Assembly: GCF_023016155.1 (NCBI RefSeq)
Contig: NZ_JALKBG010000006.1
Coordinates: 62,001-126,000, forward strand
Direction: 5' to 3'
DNA length: 64,000 nucleotides
Source: Aliiroseovarius sp. F20344
Lineage (GTDB): Bacteria; Pseudomonadota; Alphaproteobacteria; Rhodobacterales; Rhodobacteraceae
In this document: positions 54,593-64,000 of the stretch, piece after piece
How positions within the stretch are numbered: the stretch's first letter is position 1
Layout: each line of letters begins with the position of its first letter
Notes under the pieces: generated by a model
Database searches by the model: none
The model's input: only the letters and a program-made list of their open reading frames with translations
What the model was told of the DNA's origin: nothing
Translations under genes and position numbers: made by a program

Positions 54593-55354
54593 ATGAGTCA
54601 GAGAATCGCGTTCGTAGCCAGTGATACGACCATCGCACAGGCCGCGCTTGAGGAATTGGTGGCGCGTTATGGAAACGTAGCGGCGGACCAATCCGACATC
54701 ATTGTTGCTTTGGGCGGGGACGGGTTCATGCTGCAAACCTTGCACGGCACTCAGCATCTTCCGGCTCCGGTTTACGGGATGAATTGCGGAACGGTCGGTT
54801 TCTTGATGAACGAATACGCGCCTGACGGCTTGGTCGACCGTTTGATCGTCGCTGAGGAAGAGGTGATCAATCCGCTTTCGATGCGCGCGGAAGGCGCGGA
54901 TGGCAAAGTGCACGAGGCGCTGGCGATCAACGAAGTCAGCTTGCTGCGCGCGGGTCCGCAGGCGGCAAAACTTCAGATCAGCGTTGATGGCCGTGTTCGC
55001 TTGAACGAGCTTGTCTGCGACGGTGCGCTGTTGTGTACCCCCGCTGGATCGACCGCCTATAACTACTCGGCCCACGGACCGATTTTGCCGATTGGGTCGG
55101 ATGTGCTGGCTCTTACAGCTATGGCCGCTTTCCGTCCGCGTCGTTGGCGCGGTGCTCTTCTTCCGAAAAATGCTGTTGTCCGGTTCGATGTGTTGCAATC
55201 CGACAAGCGCCCGGTGATGGCGGATGCGGATAGCAGGTCCGTCCCGAATGTGGTGTCTGTCGAAATCAAATCTTGTGGCGACATCGAGCACCGCATCCTC
55301 TTCGACCCAGGACATGGGCTGGAAGAGCGGTTGATACGCGAGCAGTTCGTCTAA
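54593..55354 (+). CDS. nadK: NAD kinase
   Basis: Protein of 253 residues from the ATG at 54593. The ATP/NAD site shows IIVALGGDGFMLQTLHG (GGDG), INEVSLLR (NE/D motif) and CTPAGSTAYNYSAHGPIL. It phosphorylates NAD to NADP. The N-terminal Rossmann-like part is short, normal for the alphaproteobacterial form. Divergent from glyA. Confidence 0.95.
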   Translation: MSQRIAFVASDTTIAQAALEELVARYGNVAADQSDIIVALGGDGFMLQTLHGTQHLPAPVYGMNCGTVGFLMNEYAPDGLVDRLIVAEEEVINPLSMRAEGADGKVHEALAINEVSLLRAGPQAAKLQISVDGRVRLNELVCDGALLCTPAGSTAYNYSAHGPILPIGSDVLALTAMAAFRPRRWRGALLPKNAVVRFDVLQSDKRPVMADADSRSVPNVVSVEIKSCGDIEHRILFDPGHGLEERLIREQFV

Positions 55355-55358
55355 CAAA

Positions 55359-55384
55359 AAACGCCCCCGAAACCGGGGGCGTTT
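55359..55384. terminator. Bidirectional terminator between nadK and prpE
   Basis: Ten-bp stem AAACGCCCCC / GGGGGCGTTT with loop GAAACC, between convergent genes, five bases after the nadK stop. Almost the same stem as the terminator before glyA. Confidence 0.93.
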
Positions 55385-55402
55385 CTGTTTATTGGGTTAG
55401 AC

Positions 55403-57286
55403 TTAGTAGCCCAGAGACGCCAGCGCATCCTTGATCTCGTCCAGAATGGCCGGGTCGTCGATGGTTGCGGGCATCTTGTAGTCCTTACCGTCTGCGATCG
55501 ACACCATGGTAGCCCGCAGGATCTTTCCCGAGCGGGTCTTGGGCAGACGATCCACAACCACGCAGAGCTTGAAGGCGGCAACGGGGCCAATCTTCTCGCG
55601 CACCAGTTTGACGCATTCGGCGGTGATTTCTTCATCCGGACGATCTGTGCCAGCGTTCAAGCAGACCATGCCAAGCGGCAATTGGCCCTTCAGCTGGTCG
55701 GTCACGCCGATCACGGCACATTCTGCCACGTCGGGGTGCGAGGCCAAAACCTCTTCCATGCCGCCGGTCGACAGGCGGTGGCCTGCCACGTTGATCACGT
55801 CATCGGTGCGCGCCATGATGTAGACATAGCCGTCTTCGTCGATGTAGCCCGCATCGCCGGTTTCATAGTAGCCGGGGAAGGTGTTCAGGTAGCTCGACTT
55901 GTAGCGCTCTTCCGCGTTCCACAGTGTCGGCAACGTTCCGGGGGGCAGGGGCAGCTTGATGGCAATTGCACCCAGTTCGCCTGCGGGCATTGGGTGACCG
56001 CCTTCGTCCAATATCTGCACATCAAATCCCGGCATCGGAACCGAGGGCGAGCCCAGTTTGATCGGCAGCTCTTCGATACCAATCGGGTTGGCCGCGATGG
56101 CAAAGCCGGTTTCGGTCTGCCACCAGTGGTCCACAACTGGCACATTCAGCTGTTCCTGCGCCCAGACGATGGTGTCGGGATCAGCACGTTCACCAGCCAG
56201 ATAAACCTGCTTCAGGCAGCTCAGGTCGTATTTCTTGACGAACTCGCCCTTCGGGTCCTCGCGCTTCACCGCGCGGAAGGCGGTGGGGGCGGTGAAGAAA
56301 GACTTCACGTTATGCTCGCTGATCACGCGCCAGAAGGTGCCTGCGTCGGGCGTGCCGACGGGTTTGCCTTCAAACACGATGGTCGTGTTGCCATGCACCA
56401 GTGGACCATAGGTGATGTAGGAGTGCCCCACGACCCAACCCACATCCGAGGCCGCCCAGAACACATCGCCCGGATCGACGTTATAAAGGTTCTTCATAGT
56501 CCAGTTCAGAGCAACCAGATGACCGCCGGTGTGGCGGATGACGCCCTTGGGCTGACCTGTGGTGCCCGAGGTATAGAGGATATAAGCCGGGTGGTTACCC
56601 TCGACCGGGACGCAATCTGCGGGGGTGGCGGTGGCTTCCATTTCGGCCCAGTCGAAGTCGCGGCCGGGGATCAGCTCGGCGGGGTGCTCTTCGCGTTGTA
56701 GGATCAGGGTGAAGTCCGGTTTGTGCGTGCTTAGATCAATCGCTCCATCCAGAAGCGGCTTATAGGCCACCACGCGGCCCGGCTCCAACCCGCAGGACGC
56801 CGCGATGATGGCTTTGGGCTTGGCGTCGTCGATGCGCACGGCCAGTTCGTTCGAGGCAAAACCGCCAAACACGACCGAGTGCACAGCGCCGATACGCGTG
56901 ACGGCCAGCATGGCGACCAGGGCCTCAGTCACCATCGGCATATAGATGATGACGCGATCGCCTTTGGTGACGCCTTTTTCTTTCAGCGCGCCTGCAACCT
57001 TGGACACACGGTCCTTCAGTTCGGCATAGGTGGTTTTCGACTGACGTCCCGTGATCGGGCTGTCATAGATAATGGCGACCTGATCAGCGCGCCCGTTTTC
57101 GACGTGCCGATCAACCGCGTTGTAGCAGGTGTTCACCATACCGTCCGAGAACCACTCGTATAACGGTGCGTTGTCGTCAAAGAGCGCTTTGGTTGGGGTC
57201 TTATCCCAGCTGATTGCTTCGGCCGCGTCCATCCAGAATTTTTCAGGGTTCGCTTGCCAAGCGGCGTAAACGTCTTTGTATGCCAT
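55403..57286 (-). CDS. prpE: Propionyl-CoA synthetase (acetate-CoA ligase family)
   Basis: AMP-forming ligase of 627 residues. Adenylation motifs YILYTSGTTGQPKGVIRH, WWQTETG, YYETGDAGYIDEDG and the C-terminal LPKTRSGKILR, whose lysine is the usual acetylation target. The overall pattern (FWMDAAEAISWDKTPTKALF at the N-terminus) fits PrpE rather than Acs. It activates propionate formed from, for example, DMSP or odd-chain acids. Start chosen at 57286 because GGAGG lies nine bases upstream; 57295 is too close. The promoter region carries several TTTGCAA elements. Confidence 0.93.
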   Translation of the reverse strand: MAYKDVYAAWQANPEKFWMDAAEAISWDKTPTKALFDDNAPLYEWFSDGMVNTCYNAVDRHVENGRADQVAIIYDSPITGRQSKTTYAELKDRVSKVAGALKEKGVTKGDRVIIYMPMVTEALVAMLAVTRIGAVHSVVFGGFASNELAVRIDDAKPKAIIAASCGLEPGRVVAYKPLLDGAIDLSTHKPDFTLILQREEHPAELIPGRDFDWAEMEATATPADCVPVEGNHPAYILYTSGTTGQPKGVIRHTGGHLVALNWTMKNLYNVDPGDVFWAASDVGWVVGHSYITYGPLVHGNTTIVFEGKPVGTPDAGTFWRVISEHNVKSFFTAPTAFRAVKREDPKGEFVKKYDLSCLKQVYLAGERADPDTIVWAQEQLNVPVVDHWWQTETGFAIAANPIGIEELPIKLGSPSVPMPGFDVQILDEGGHPMPAGELGAIAIKLPLPPGTLPTLWNAEERYKSSYLNTFPGYYETGDAGYIDEDGYVYIMARTDDVINVAGHRLSTGGMEEVLASHPDVAECAVIGVTDQLKGQLPLGMVCLNAGTDRPDEEITAECVKLVREKIGPVAAFKLCVVVDRLPKTRSGKILRATMVSIADGKDYKMPATIDDPAILDEIKDALASLGY

Positions 57287-57384
57287 GGTGCACATCCTCC
57301 AATTTCCCTCGAAACCAGTGTTACGCCCCGAAGGCCAGTTCGGGCAAGAACCGCATTCGACGTAGCGTCATATTATCGCGGAAA

Positions 57385-57494
57385 ATTTGCAGGCTGGAGG
57401 AATATTGCCTGCAAATTTTTGCAAACCCCTATGAATTTAGGGGTTGGAGTTTGAAAAAGGCGAGATTTGCAAAATTGCAAACCTCGCCTTGCAA
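57385..57494. promoter_or_regulatory. Cluster of TTTGCAA-type elements upstream of prpE
   Basis: Within about 110 bases there are ATTTGCAGG (57385) with its mirror CCTGCAAAT (57408), TGCAAATTTTTGCAAA (57410-57425), TTTGCAAAATTGCAAA (57466-57481) and TTGCAAA (57489). Short-chain acyl-CoA responsive regulators (ScfR type, such as PccR of Rhodobacter) bind paired TTTGCAAA boxes near propionyl-CoA genes; the spacing here differs from the PccR motif as I remember it. Binding-site role is inferred. Confidence 0.6.
57424..57490 (-). terminator. maeB terminator and adjacent hairpin
   Basis: On the minus strand AAGGCGAG/CTCGCCTT extended by TTTGCAA/TTGCAAA (57457-57490) forms a 15-bp near-perfect hairpin followed by TTTTTC, 22 bases after the maeB stop. 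A second hairpin, AACCCCTA/TAGGGGTT, occupies 57424-57445. The terminator loop overlaps one TTTGCAA pair. Confidence 0.75.
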
Positions 57495-57511
57495 AGTTTT
57501 GTGAGGAATCG

Positions 57512-59785
57512 TTAGCCGTAATGCGCGACAGGCGTGCCGGCGATTGCCGACATATTCAAAAGACCTCGTGCCGTTATCGAGGGCGTAACGATATGTGCGC
57601 GGTTGCCCATACCCATCAGGATCGGCCCAACCTCAAGCCCGCCGCCTTTGACCTTCAACGTGTTACGCACAGCACTTGCCGCATCTGTATTGGCAAAGAC
57701 AAGGACGTTGGCGGGACCTTCAAAGCGCGCAGACGGGAATAGGCGTTGCCGTACTTCAGGATCCAGGGCGGCGTCGACGTGCATCTCACCTTCATAAGCA
57801 AAGTCGCGAGGGGCGGCGTCCAGCAGCTCAAGTGCTCCGCGGGCACGTTCGCCACTGTCCCCGCCGTGGTTGCCAAACTGCGAGTAGGAACACACTGCGA
57901 TCTTTGGGTCGACCCCAAAGCGGCGCACATGGCGTGCGGCGGCGCAGACGGTTTCTGCGATTTGCTCGGCGTTCGGTGTGTTGTGAACATGCGTGTCCGC
58001 AATGAACAGGGGCCCGTCTTGCAAGATCATCAAGCTCAGTGCGCCGACCGGATGCAGCGCTTCGTATCCAAGGATTTGCTGAATATAATTCAGGTGCCAC
58101 AGGTATTGGCCAAATGTGCCTGCGATCAGGCTGTCCGCTTGGCCAAGATGCACCATGATGCTTCCGATGGCTGTAGTGTTGGTGCGTAGGATTGCCTTTG
58201 CCAAATCTGGCGTAACACCTTTACGCTCCATAAGTTCATGGTAGGCACCCCAGTAGTCCCGATACCGATCATCGCGCTCCGGGTTCACGATCTCGCAATC
58301 CCTGCCGGGAACCATCGATAGACCGGCACGTTCACAGCGGCGTTCGATCACATCGGGGCGCCCAATAAGGATCGGCGCATCTGTTGTTTCTTCCAGCATT
58401 GCATTGGCGGCGCGCAACACACGCTCGTCTTCGCCTTCGGCAAAGACGATGCGGCGCTGGGCGGTTGCTGCGGCCTCGAATACTGGACGCATGATAAGGG
58501 CGGACTTGAAAACAGATCCGTCCAAACGTTCCTTATAGGCGTCGAGATCCGGGACAGGGCGTGTGGCCACGCCGCTTTCCATGGCAGCTTTCGCAACCGC
58601 GCTGGCAACGACGCCCATCAGGCGGGGGTCGAAGGGTTTGGGAATCAGGTAGTCTTCGCCGAAGGTCAGCTGCTCACCCTTATAGGCGGCAGCCGCTTCG
58701 GCCGAGGTTGTTGCTCGCGCAAGGGCCGCGATGCCTTCGATGCAGCCTAGTTGCATTGCGTCGTTGATCTCGGTCGCGCCCACGTCCAGTGCGCCACGGA
58801 AGATGAAGGGGAAGCAAAGGACGTTGTTGACCTGATTTGGAAAATCCGAACGGCCGGTGGCAATGATCGCGTCGGGTGCAATCTTGCGTACTTCATCGGG
58901 CATGATTTCGGGCGTTGGGTTGGCAAGGGCAAAGACAATCGGTCGCTTGGCCATCTTCTTGACCATTTCCGGCTTCAACACGCCCGGACCAGACAGTCCA
59001 AGAAACAGATCGGCACCTTCGATCACATCGTCCAACGTCGCGGCGCTTTGACCTTGTGCATATGCCGCTTTCTGAGGCGTCATATCTTTCTCGCGGCCTT
59101 CATAGACCAGCCCTTCAATGTCGCAGAGCCAGACGTTCTCGCGCTTCACGCCAAGTTTCAAAAGCATGTTAAGGCAAGCGATGCCCGCAGCCCCACCGCC
59201 GGTCGAGACTACTTTGATCTTGCTGAAATCCTTACCCGTAACTTGAAGTGCGTTTGTCGCCGCAGCGCCAACAACAATTGCCGTGCCGTGTTGATCATCA
59301 TGGAAAACCGGGATGTTCATACGTTCGCGACAGATTTGTTCAACGATGAAACAATCGGGGGCTTTGATGTCTTCCAAGTTGATCGCACCGAAGCTCGGCT
59401 CCATTGCACAGACAATTTCTGCCAACTTCTCGGGATTGGATTCGTTCAGCTCGATATCGAAACAATCGATATTGGCGAATTTCTTGAAAAGGACGGCTTT
59501 GCCTTCCATTACCGGCTTCGAGGCCAGCGCGCCGATATTGCCCAAACCCAGCACGGCCGAGCCATTGGTCACGACCGCTACCAAATTGCCGCGTGCCGTG
59601 TAACGGCTTGCGACAGAAGGATCTTTCGAGATTTCCGTGCAGGCCTCAGCAACGCCAGGTGAATAGGCAAGGCTCAGGTCGCGACCGTTTGCCATTGGCT
59701 TGGTCGCGCGTATCTCAAGCTTACCTGGCTGCGGAAATTCGTGGTAATCCAGCGCGCGTTTGCGCAGATAACGGTCTTCGGACAT
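57512..59785 (-). CDS. maeB: NADP-dependent malic enzyme with C-terminal phosphotransacetylase domain
   Basis: Protein of 757 residues. N-terminal malic domain with [13 protein letters not shown] and [15 protein letters not shown], an NAD(P) site [17 protein letters not shown], and from about residue 430 a phosphotransacetylase-like domain ([19 protein letters not shown]). Such fusions decarboxylate malate to pyruvate; the C-terminal part regulates assembly by acetyl-CoA rather than acting as a transferase. It faces the same way as prpE and is separated from it by a terminator. Confidence 0.95.
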   Translation of the reverse strand: MSEDRYLRKRALDYHEFPQPGKLEIRATKPMANGRDLSLAYSPGVAEACTEISKDPSVASRYTARGNLVAVVTNGSAVLGLGNIGALASKPVMEGKAVLFKKFANIDCFDIELNESNPEKLAEIVCAMEPSFGAINLEDIKAPDCFIVEQICRERMNIPVFHDDQHGTAIVVGAAATNALQVTGKDFSKIKVVSTGGGAAGIACLNMLLKLGVKRENVWLCDIEGLVYEGREKDMTPQKAAYAQGQSAATLDDVIEGADLFLGLSGPGVLKPEMVKKMAKRPIVFALANPTPEIMPDEVRKIAPDAIIATGRSDFPNQVNNVLCFPFIFRGALDVGATEINDAMQLGCIEGIAALARATTSAEAAAAYKGEQLTFGEDYLIPKPFDPRLMGVVASAVAKAAMESGVATRPVPDLDAYKERLDGSVFKSALIMRPVFEAAATAQRRIVFAEGEDERVLRAANAMLEETTDAPILIGRPDVIERRCERAGLSMVPGRDCEIVNPERDDRYRDYWGAYHELMERKGVTPDLAKAILRTNTTAIGSIMVHLGQADSLIAGTFGQYLWHLNYIQQILGYEALHPVGALSLMILQDGPLFIADTHVHNTPNAEQIAETVCAAARHVRRFGVDPKIAVCSYSQFGNHGGDSGERARGALELLDAAPRDFAYEGEMHVDAALDPEVRQRLFPSARFEGPANVLVFANTDAASAVRNTLKVKGGGLEVGPILMGMGNRAHIVTPSITARGLLNMSAIAGTPVAHYG

Positions 59786-59996
59786 CAGGGCCTCCCAAGG
59801 CGAATGCTGGATAGTTTAACTTTAAACTACCTTCCCTCGGCACTGCGATACACCAATGACCTAAGGGCAATCAAGTCTGCTATCTTCACCTTAGCACGGC
59901 ATTCCCCTGCGACCAGCCCTTGTCATCTGGTTTGCACTTGCATCCGGTGAAGCAGAGGTTCAGGGTTGCTGGATAGATATTTTACAGGAGCGGATC

Positions 59997-60389
59997 ATGT
60001 CGCTGTTGGATGCTGCCAAAGCCGTGCGTGAAAACGCACATGCCCCATATTCGAACTTCAAAGTTGGCGCGGCGCTGCGCACAAGCGCCGGCGTCGTTCA
60101 TGTAGGGTGCAACGTGGAAAACATCGCCTATCCCGAAGGCACATGCGCCGAGGCGGGGGCCATCGCGGCCATGTGTGCGGCAGGCGAGCGCGAGATTGCA
60201 GAAGCTCTGGTAATCGCAGACGCTCCGTTGCCGGTCACGCCTTGCGGTGGTTGCCGCCAGAAACTAGCCGAGTTCTCTGGTCCAGACGTGAAAATCACCA
60301 TGATGACGATGGGGGGTGAAAGCCTGACCATGTCGATGGCTGAACTTCTACCCGGCGCGTTCGGCGCTGAGCATATGGAGAATACATGA
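59997..60389 (+). CDS. cdd: Cytidine deaminase
   Basis: Protein of 130 residues, homotetrameric type. The zinc site is seen in YPEGTCAEAGAIAAM (CAE) and TPCGGCRQKL (PCxxC), and the substrate loop in PYSNFKVGAAL and GCNVENIAY. It deaminates cytidine and deoxycytidine. Its stop overlaps the deoB start by four bases, making it the first gene of the cdd-deoB-add-upp operon. Promoter presumably lies in the 211-base gap after maeB, which holds no other gene. Confidence 0.95.
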   Translation: MSLLDAAKAVRENAHAPYSNFKVGAALRTSAGVVHVGCNVENIAYPEGTCAEAGAIAAMCAAGEREIAEALVIADAPLPVTPCGGCRQKLAEFSGPDVKITMMTMGGESLTMSMAELLPGAFGAEHMENT

Positions 60390-61600
60390 CCCGCGCGTTT
60401 CTAATTGTACTGGACAGCGCCGGATGTGGTGGCGCGCCTGACGCTGACAAGTTCTTTAATGACAAGACGGTTCCAGACACCGGCTCAAACACGTTGGGTC
60501 ACATCGCTCAGGCCTGCGCAGAAGGCCGGGCCGAGGACGGACGATCTGGCCCTTTGTTAGTGCCCAACCTTGATGCCCTTGGTTTGGGTGCTTCAATCCG
60601 CTTAGCATCCGGCGATGTAACGCCGGGCCTGGACGCGACACCAACCGGGTTGTGGGGGGCAGCTGAAGAGGTCTCGCCCGGTAAGGATACGCCAACCGGG
60701 CATTGGGAAATTGCGGGTGTGCCCTTGCCTTGGGATTGGGGATATTTCCCCGATACCGTTCCGGCATTTCCCAAGGATCTGACCGACGCGATCTGCAAAG
60801 CTGCCGGGGTTGATGCGATATTGGGCGACAAGCACGCTTCGGGCACTGTAATTCTGGACGAGTTGGGCGGAGAGCATCTGCGCACCGGCCATCCGATCGT
60901 ATATACCTCGGTCGACAGCGTGATCCAGATCGCCGCCCATGAAGAGGTGTTTGGATTGGAACGTCTTTATGCGTTGTGCGAGGCGATTGCCCCAATGGTG
61001 CACGAGATGCGGGTCGGTCGTGTGATCGCACGCCCCTTCTTGGGGTCCGAGGCGGAAGGGTTTACCCGAACAACGAACCGTAGAGACTTTGCCATGACCC
61101 CACCTGACCCCACCTTGTGTGATTGGGTGGTTTCTGCGGGTGGACAAACACACGCTATCGGAAAAATAGGCGACATCTTTGCGCATCGTGGCATCTCGTC
61201 CGTGAAAAAAGGGGCGGATGCGGATTTGATGGAGCATCTGGTAGAGTCTTTCGAGACCGCAGAAGATGGTGATCTGGTCTTCGCCAACTTCGTTGAGTTT
61301 GACACCAAATATGGCCACCGTCGGGACGTCGCGGGCTATGCGCGCGCGTTGGAGTGGTTTGACAGTCAGGTACCGCGCATCTTAGAGCAAATGCGGGAAG
61401 GTGACTTGGTGCTGTTCACCGCAGACCACGGTAACGACCCCAGCTGGGTTGGCACAGATCACACACGTGAACGGGTTCCGGTTGTTGCGGCCGGCCTTGG
61501 CCTTAAAGAAGTGGGCCATGTTGGATTTTCAGATATAGGTGCATCGGTTGCCGCTCATCTTGGGCTAGACGTGCGCGGAGCGGGAAGGTCATTCCTATGA
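60386..61600 (+). CDS. deoB: Phosphopentomutase
   Basis: Protein of 404 residues of the alkaline phosphatase-like fold. Metal and active-site segments include LIVLDSAGCGGAPDA at the N-terminus, PTGHWEIAG with the phosphorylated threonine, and FTADHGNDPSWVGTDHTRE near the C-terminus. It interconverts ribose/deoxyribose 1- and 5-phosphate, feeding nucleoside pentoses to central metabolism. Overlaps both neighbours by four bases. Confidence 0.96.
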   Translation: MTRAFLIVLDSAGCGGAPDADKFFNDKTVPDTGSNTLGHIAQACAEGRAEDGRSGPLLVPNLDALGLGASIRLASGDVTPGLDATPTGLWGAAEEVSPGKDTPTGHWEIAGVPLPWDWGYFPDTVPAFPKDLTDAICKAAGVDAILGDKHASGTVILDELGGEHLRTGHPIVYTSVDSVIQIAAHEEVFGLERLYALCEAIAPMVHEMRVGRVIARPFLGSEAEGFTRTTNRRDFAMTPPDPTLCDWVVSAGGQTHAIGKIGDIFAHRGISSVKKGADADLMEHLVESFETAEDGDLVFANFVEFDTKYGHRRDVAGYARALEWFDSQVPRILEQMREGDLVLFTADHGNDPSWVGTDHTRERVPVVAAGLGLKEVGHVGFSDIGASVAAHLGLDVRGAGRSFL

Positions 61601-62589
61601 GTTTTGCGCAGTTGCAAAAAGCCGAGCTGCACTTGCACATTGAAGGTGCTGCGCCGCCTGAGTTTATTCGATCCTTAGCTAAGGAGAAATCGGTCGATCT
61701 GTCCGGTATTTTCACCGAAGACGGTGGCTATGCCTATCGTGATTTCTGGCACTTCCTTGAAGTCTATGAAGCGGCGACTTCGGTCCTAACAGGGCCAGAA
61801 GAGTTTGGGCGTCTGACCAAGGCTGTGTTGGAAACCTGCGCGGAGCAAGGGATCATCTACGCTGAAACATTCCTGTCGCCGGATTTTTGTGGCGGGCGTG
61901 ATGTGGCGGCTTGGAAGGACTATCTGGCGGCCATTCAGGAAGCTGCAGCAGACGCTGAAAGAGATGCCGGGATCACATTGCGGGGCATTGTGACCTGCAT
62001 CCGCCATTTTGGTCCCGAACTGGCACGCGAAACCGCGATCTGCGCGCAGGAAACAGCCGGCGGCTTTATCACAGGGTTTGGAATGGGCGGGGATGAGAAA
62101 TCCGGAAGCCAAGGTGACTTTTCCTACGCCTTCGACATGGCACGCGAAGCCGGGTTACAACTGACCACACACGCGGGCGAATGGAATGGACCCGAAGAAG
62201 TGCGCGCAGCCCTTGACGACCTGAAGGTCGAACGGATCGGCCACGGTGTGCGCGCGATCGAGGATTTGGCGCTGGTGGATCGCTTGGCGGAAGACGGGAT
62301 CACGCTTGAGGTATGTCCGGGCTCAAACGTGTTCCTTGGCGTTTACCCCGATCTGGCGTCCCACCCGATTGCCAAGTTGCGTGAGCGCGGCGTGAAGGTC
62401 ACGGTTTCAACCGATGATCCGCCGTTTTTCCGCACGGATATGAACAAAGAATACGAGGACCTCGCGCGCCAGTTTGGCTGGACATCCAAGGATTTTCATG
62501 ACCTGAATTTGGTCGCCGTCGACGCAGCTTTCTGTGACGACGCCACGCGAAACCGCATCCGCAAGCAATTGGAGAAGCAAGATGTATGA
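61597..62589 (+). CDS. add: Adenosine (or adenine) deaminase
   Basis: Protein of 330 residues. Zinc ligands and catalytic residues: [27 protein letters not shown] and [10 protein letters not shown]. It deaminates adenosine to inosine. The DDPPFF variant also occurs in some adenine deaminases, so the substrate preference is not fixed by eye. Overlaps deoB by four bases and upp by eight, confirming a tight salvage operon. Confidence 0.92.
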   Translation: MSFAQLQKAELHLHIEGAAPPEFIRSLAKEKSVDLSGIFTEDGGYAYRDFWHFLEVYEAATSVLTGPEEFGRLTKAVLETCAEQGIIYAETFLSPDFCGGRDVAAWKDYLAAIQEAAADAERDAGITLRGIVTCIRHFGPELARETAICAQETAGGFITGFGMGGDEKSGSQGDFSYAFDMAREAGLQLTTHAGEWNGPEEVRAALDDLKVERIGHGVRAIEDLALVDRLAEDGITLEVCPGSNVFLGVYPDLASHPIAKLRERGVKVTVSTDDPPFFRTDMNKEYEDLARQFGWTSKDFHDLNLVAVDAAFCDDATRNRIRKQLEKQDV

Positions 62590-63214
62590 TCATCTGACCG
62601 TCGTCGATCACCCCCTGATCCAGCACAAACTGACCCTGATGCGCGACGAGGCCACGCCGACCAGCCTGTTTCGTCAGTTGTTGCGCGAGATAAGCCAACT
62701 TTTGGCATATGAGGTAACGCGCGAGCTTCCCATGACTACCAAACGCATCAAGACGCCGATGCAGGAAATGGATGCGCCCGTTTTGGCAGGTCGCAAGTTG
62801 GCGCTCGTGTCGATCTTGCGTGCCGGTAACGGGCTTTTGGATGGCGTATTGGAGCTGATCCCATCGGCCCGCGTTGGTTTTGTGGGTCTTTATCGTGATG
62901 AAGAAACGCTGGAGCCGGTCGAGTATTACTTCAAGGTTCCAGAAGCAATCGATCAGCGCTTGGTGATTGCGGTGGACCCCATGTTGGCCACGGGCAACAG
63001 CTCGGTCGCGGCGATTGATATGCTGAAGAAAGCGGGTGCAAAGGATATTTTGTTCATGTGCTTGTTGGCTGCGCCGGAAGGTATTGCACGCATGAAAGAA
63101 GCGCATCCCGATGTGCCGATCATCACAGCGTCGCTGGACGAAAAGCTGAACGAAAAGGGCTATATCGTGCCGGGTCTTGGGGATGCGGGCGACCGTATGT
63201 TCGGGACGAAGTAA
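62582..63214 (+). CDS. upp: Uracil phosphoribosyltransferase
   Basis: Protein of 210 residues starting at the ATG at 62582, with GGAGAAG upstream inside the end of add. PRPP-binding loop [30 protein letters not shown] and the C-terminal uracil-binding [17 protein letters not shown] are all present. It converts uracil and PRPP to UMP. The frame upstream to 62534 is not used. Confidence 0.96.
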   Translation: MYDHLTVVDHPLIQHKLTLMRDEATPTSLFRQLLREISQLLAYEVTRELPMTTKRIKTPMQEMDAPVLAGRKLALVSILRAGNGLLDGVLELIPSARVGFVGLYRDEETLEPVEYYFKVPEAIDQRLVIAVDPMLATGNSSVAAIDMLKKAGAKDILFMCLLAAPEGIARMKEAHPDVPIITASLDEKLNEKGYIVPGLGDAGDRMFGTK

Positions 63215-63249
63215 CCGAAGCGGTTGTTGCGGTGGGTGGCTGCGTACAG

Positions 63250-64000
63250 CTACTCGCCGCAGATGCCTTGCAGCCTGATCCAGTCATCGTCCGTCAGAAG
63301 ATCACGTGCGCTGGTGATGGGTGTTGGATCCGCTTCAATCAGATCCAAAGTTGTTTCACCCGTCAGATCGAGCGCATAGGCATAGGGGGTGGACGGGACG
63401 CCTTGGCCCCCAAAGCGGTTCAACAGGGCTGTTGTCGGCAGATCTGATTGCGGGGCGATCAAGATATCCTCGGCGTATTGATCAATAGACGCATCTGGCA
63501 GGTCGCCGGTTGTCAAAAGACGCACCGTACCGCGAAGCTCTACGTGATCCAAAAGGGGCAAAAGTGGGTCTGTTGTTTCCCGGCGCAGCTCTTCTGCCAG
63601 CAGGAAACCGGCAATCACGTCCGGATGTTCGAAATCTTCAATCAACGCGCGGTTCACAAGGGTGATATTGCCCGGAAGGTGCTTGCTGGTTTGCACCCCA
63701 CTTGACAGAACCACGACATGAAGTGCTGAGTTTCCGGTCACGTTTCTGGCCAATCGGCTTAACACAACGCGCCCATCCCGCCCTCGGCATTCTTGCCCGG
63801 TGATCCGTCCAATCCGTGCCATGATCCGTTGTCCCAGCGCCGCCCGCGTGGCTTCGGGAACAACGGACACCGTGTAACTACGAAGTGCGCCGGGCAGCCA
63901 GAAAACGGTCAGAAGCAGCAAGGACAGAAGCGCACCCGCTGTCACCCAATGACGCAACCGACCGGGATGAGGGCGGCGACGCTCGATCAGTTTGCGCACT
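63250..64000 (-). CDS. Membrane-anchored protein of unknown function, 5' end at window edge
   Basis: At least 249 residues; the first candidate start is GTG at 63999, so the true start may lie outside the window. The N-terminus is basic, followed by a membrane anchor at about residues 19-38 (WVTAGALLSLLLLTVFWLPG). Afterwards comes a segment EHPDVIAGFLLAEELRRE that resembles the helix carrying HExxH in M48 peptidases, but the histidines are missing, so catalytic activity is unlikely. It is convergent with upp, with 35 bases between. Function unknown. Confidence 0.65.
   Translation of the reverse strand, partial: VRKLIERRRPHPGRLRHWVTAGALLSLLLLTVFWLPGALRSYTVSVVPEATRAALGQRIMARIGRITGQECRGRDGRVVLSRLARNVTGNSALHVVVLSSGVQTSKHLPGNITLVNRALIEDFEHPDVIAGFLLAEELRRETTDPLLPLLDHVELRGTVRLLTTGDLPDASIDQYAEDILIAPQSDLPTTALLNRFGGQGVPSTPYAYALDLTGETTLDLIEADPTPITSARDLLTDDDWIRLQGICGE

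Overview
The window looks like a chromosomal segment of a marine Rhodobacterales (Roseobacter-group) alphaproteobacterium. The signs are a moderately high G+C content, a form II CoxL-type molybdenum hydroxylase operon, TRAP and ABC uptake systems for organic osmolytes and sugars, a dimethylglycine-dehydrogenase-like flavoprotein, propionyl-CoA synthetase beside a malic enzyme/phosphotransacetylase fusion, and an NDUFS4-type accessory subunit of complex I. No rRNA, tRNA, CRISPR array, prophage or intact insertion sequence was recognised. Product names rest on motifs, length and context read by eye; no database search was possible.

Layout. 1-6170: form II CO-dehydrogenase-like genes (coxD-coxE-coxG-coxS-coxL on the minus strand, coxL cut by the window edge) with a divergent XdhC/CoxI maturation gene. 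6306-9509: proVWX-type betaine ABC transporter. 9714-16794: a GntR-controlled catabolic cluster with an M24 hydrolase, two Fe(II)/2-oxoglutarate (PhyH) dioxygenases, an Asp/Glu-racemase-superfamily enzyme and a DMGDH/sarcosine-dehydrogenase-like flavoprotein; two copies of the palindrome TGGTATATACCA lie in the divergent promoter region. 17539-19341: di-haem cytochrome c peroxidase and a Sel1-repeat protein whose 5' ends overlap. 19389-27087: TRAP transporter, flavin reductase, aldo/keto reductase and luciferase-like monooxygenase in one operon, with a divergent GntR regulator and a Gfo/Idh/MocA protein; the enzyme set matches the oxidative (monooxygenase) route of sulfoquinovose catabolism.

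27455-29765: LuxR-type solo regulator, NTF2-like protein and serine hydrolase. 30011-43787: a large inositol catabolic island. It holds iolG, an aldolase, iolB, iolC, a PhyH dioxygenase and iolD on the minus strand, then two further Gfo/Idh/MocA dehydrogenases, an IolE-like isomerase/dehydratase, a LacI regulator and a three-gene sugar ABC transporter. Two copies of the LacI-type operator TTTGCAACCGGTTGCAAA tie the halves together. 43857-45138: decayed remnants of a ThDP enzyme and a universal stress protein. 45139-47834: a second molybdenum hydroxylase (IorA/IorB type) with a twin-arginine signal on the large subunit.

47923-64000 is mostly housekeeping: uvrB with a near-consensus SOS box, an NDUFS4-like gene, an alpha/beta hydrolase, glyA, nadK, prpE, maeB, the overlapping cdd-deoB-add-upp nucleoside salvage operon, and a membrane-anchored protein of unknown function that reaches the window edge. 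Strong terminators separate most convergent pairs. Two intergenic regions stand out: a hairpin-rich stretch upstream of uvrB (51023-51297), and a cluster of TTTGCAA elements between prpE and maeB that resembles binding sites of short-chain acyl-CoA responsive regulators.
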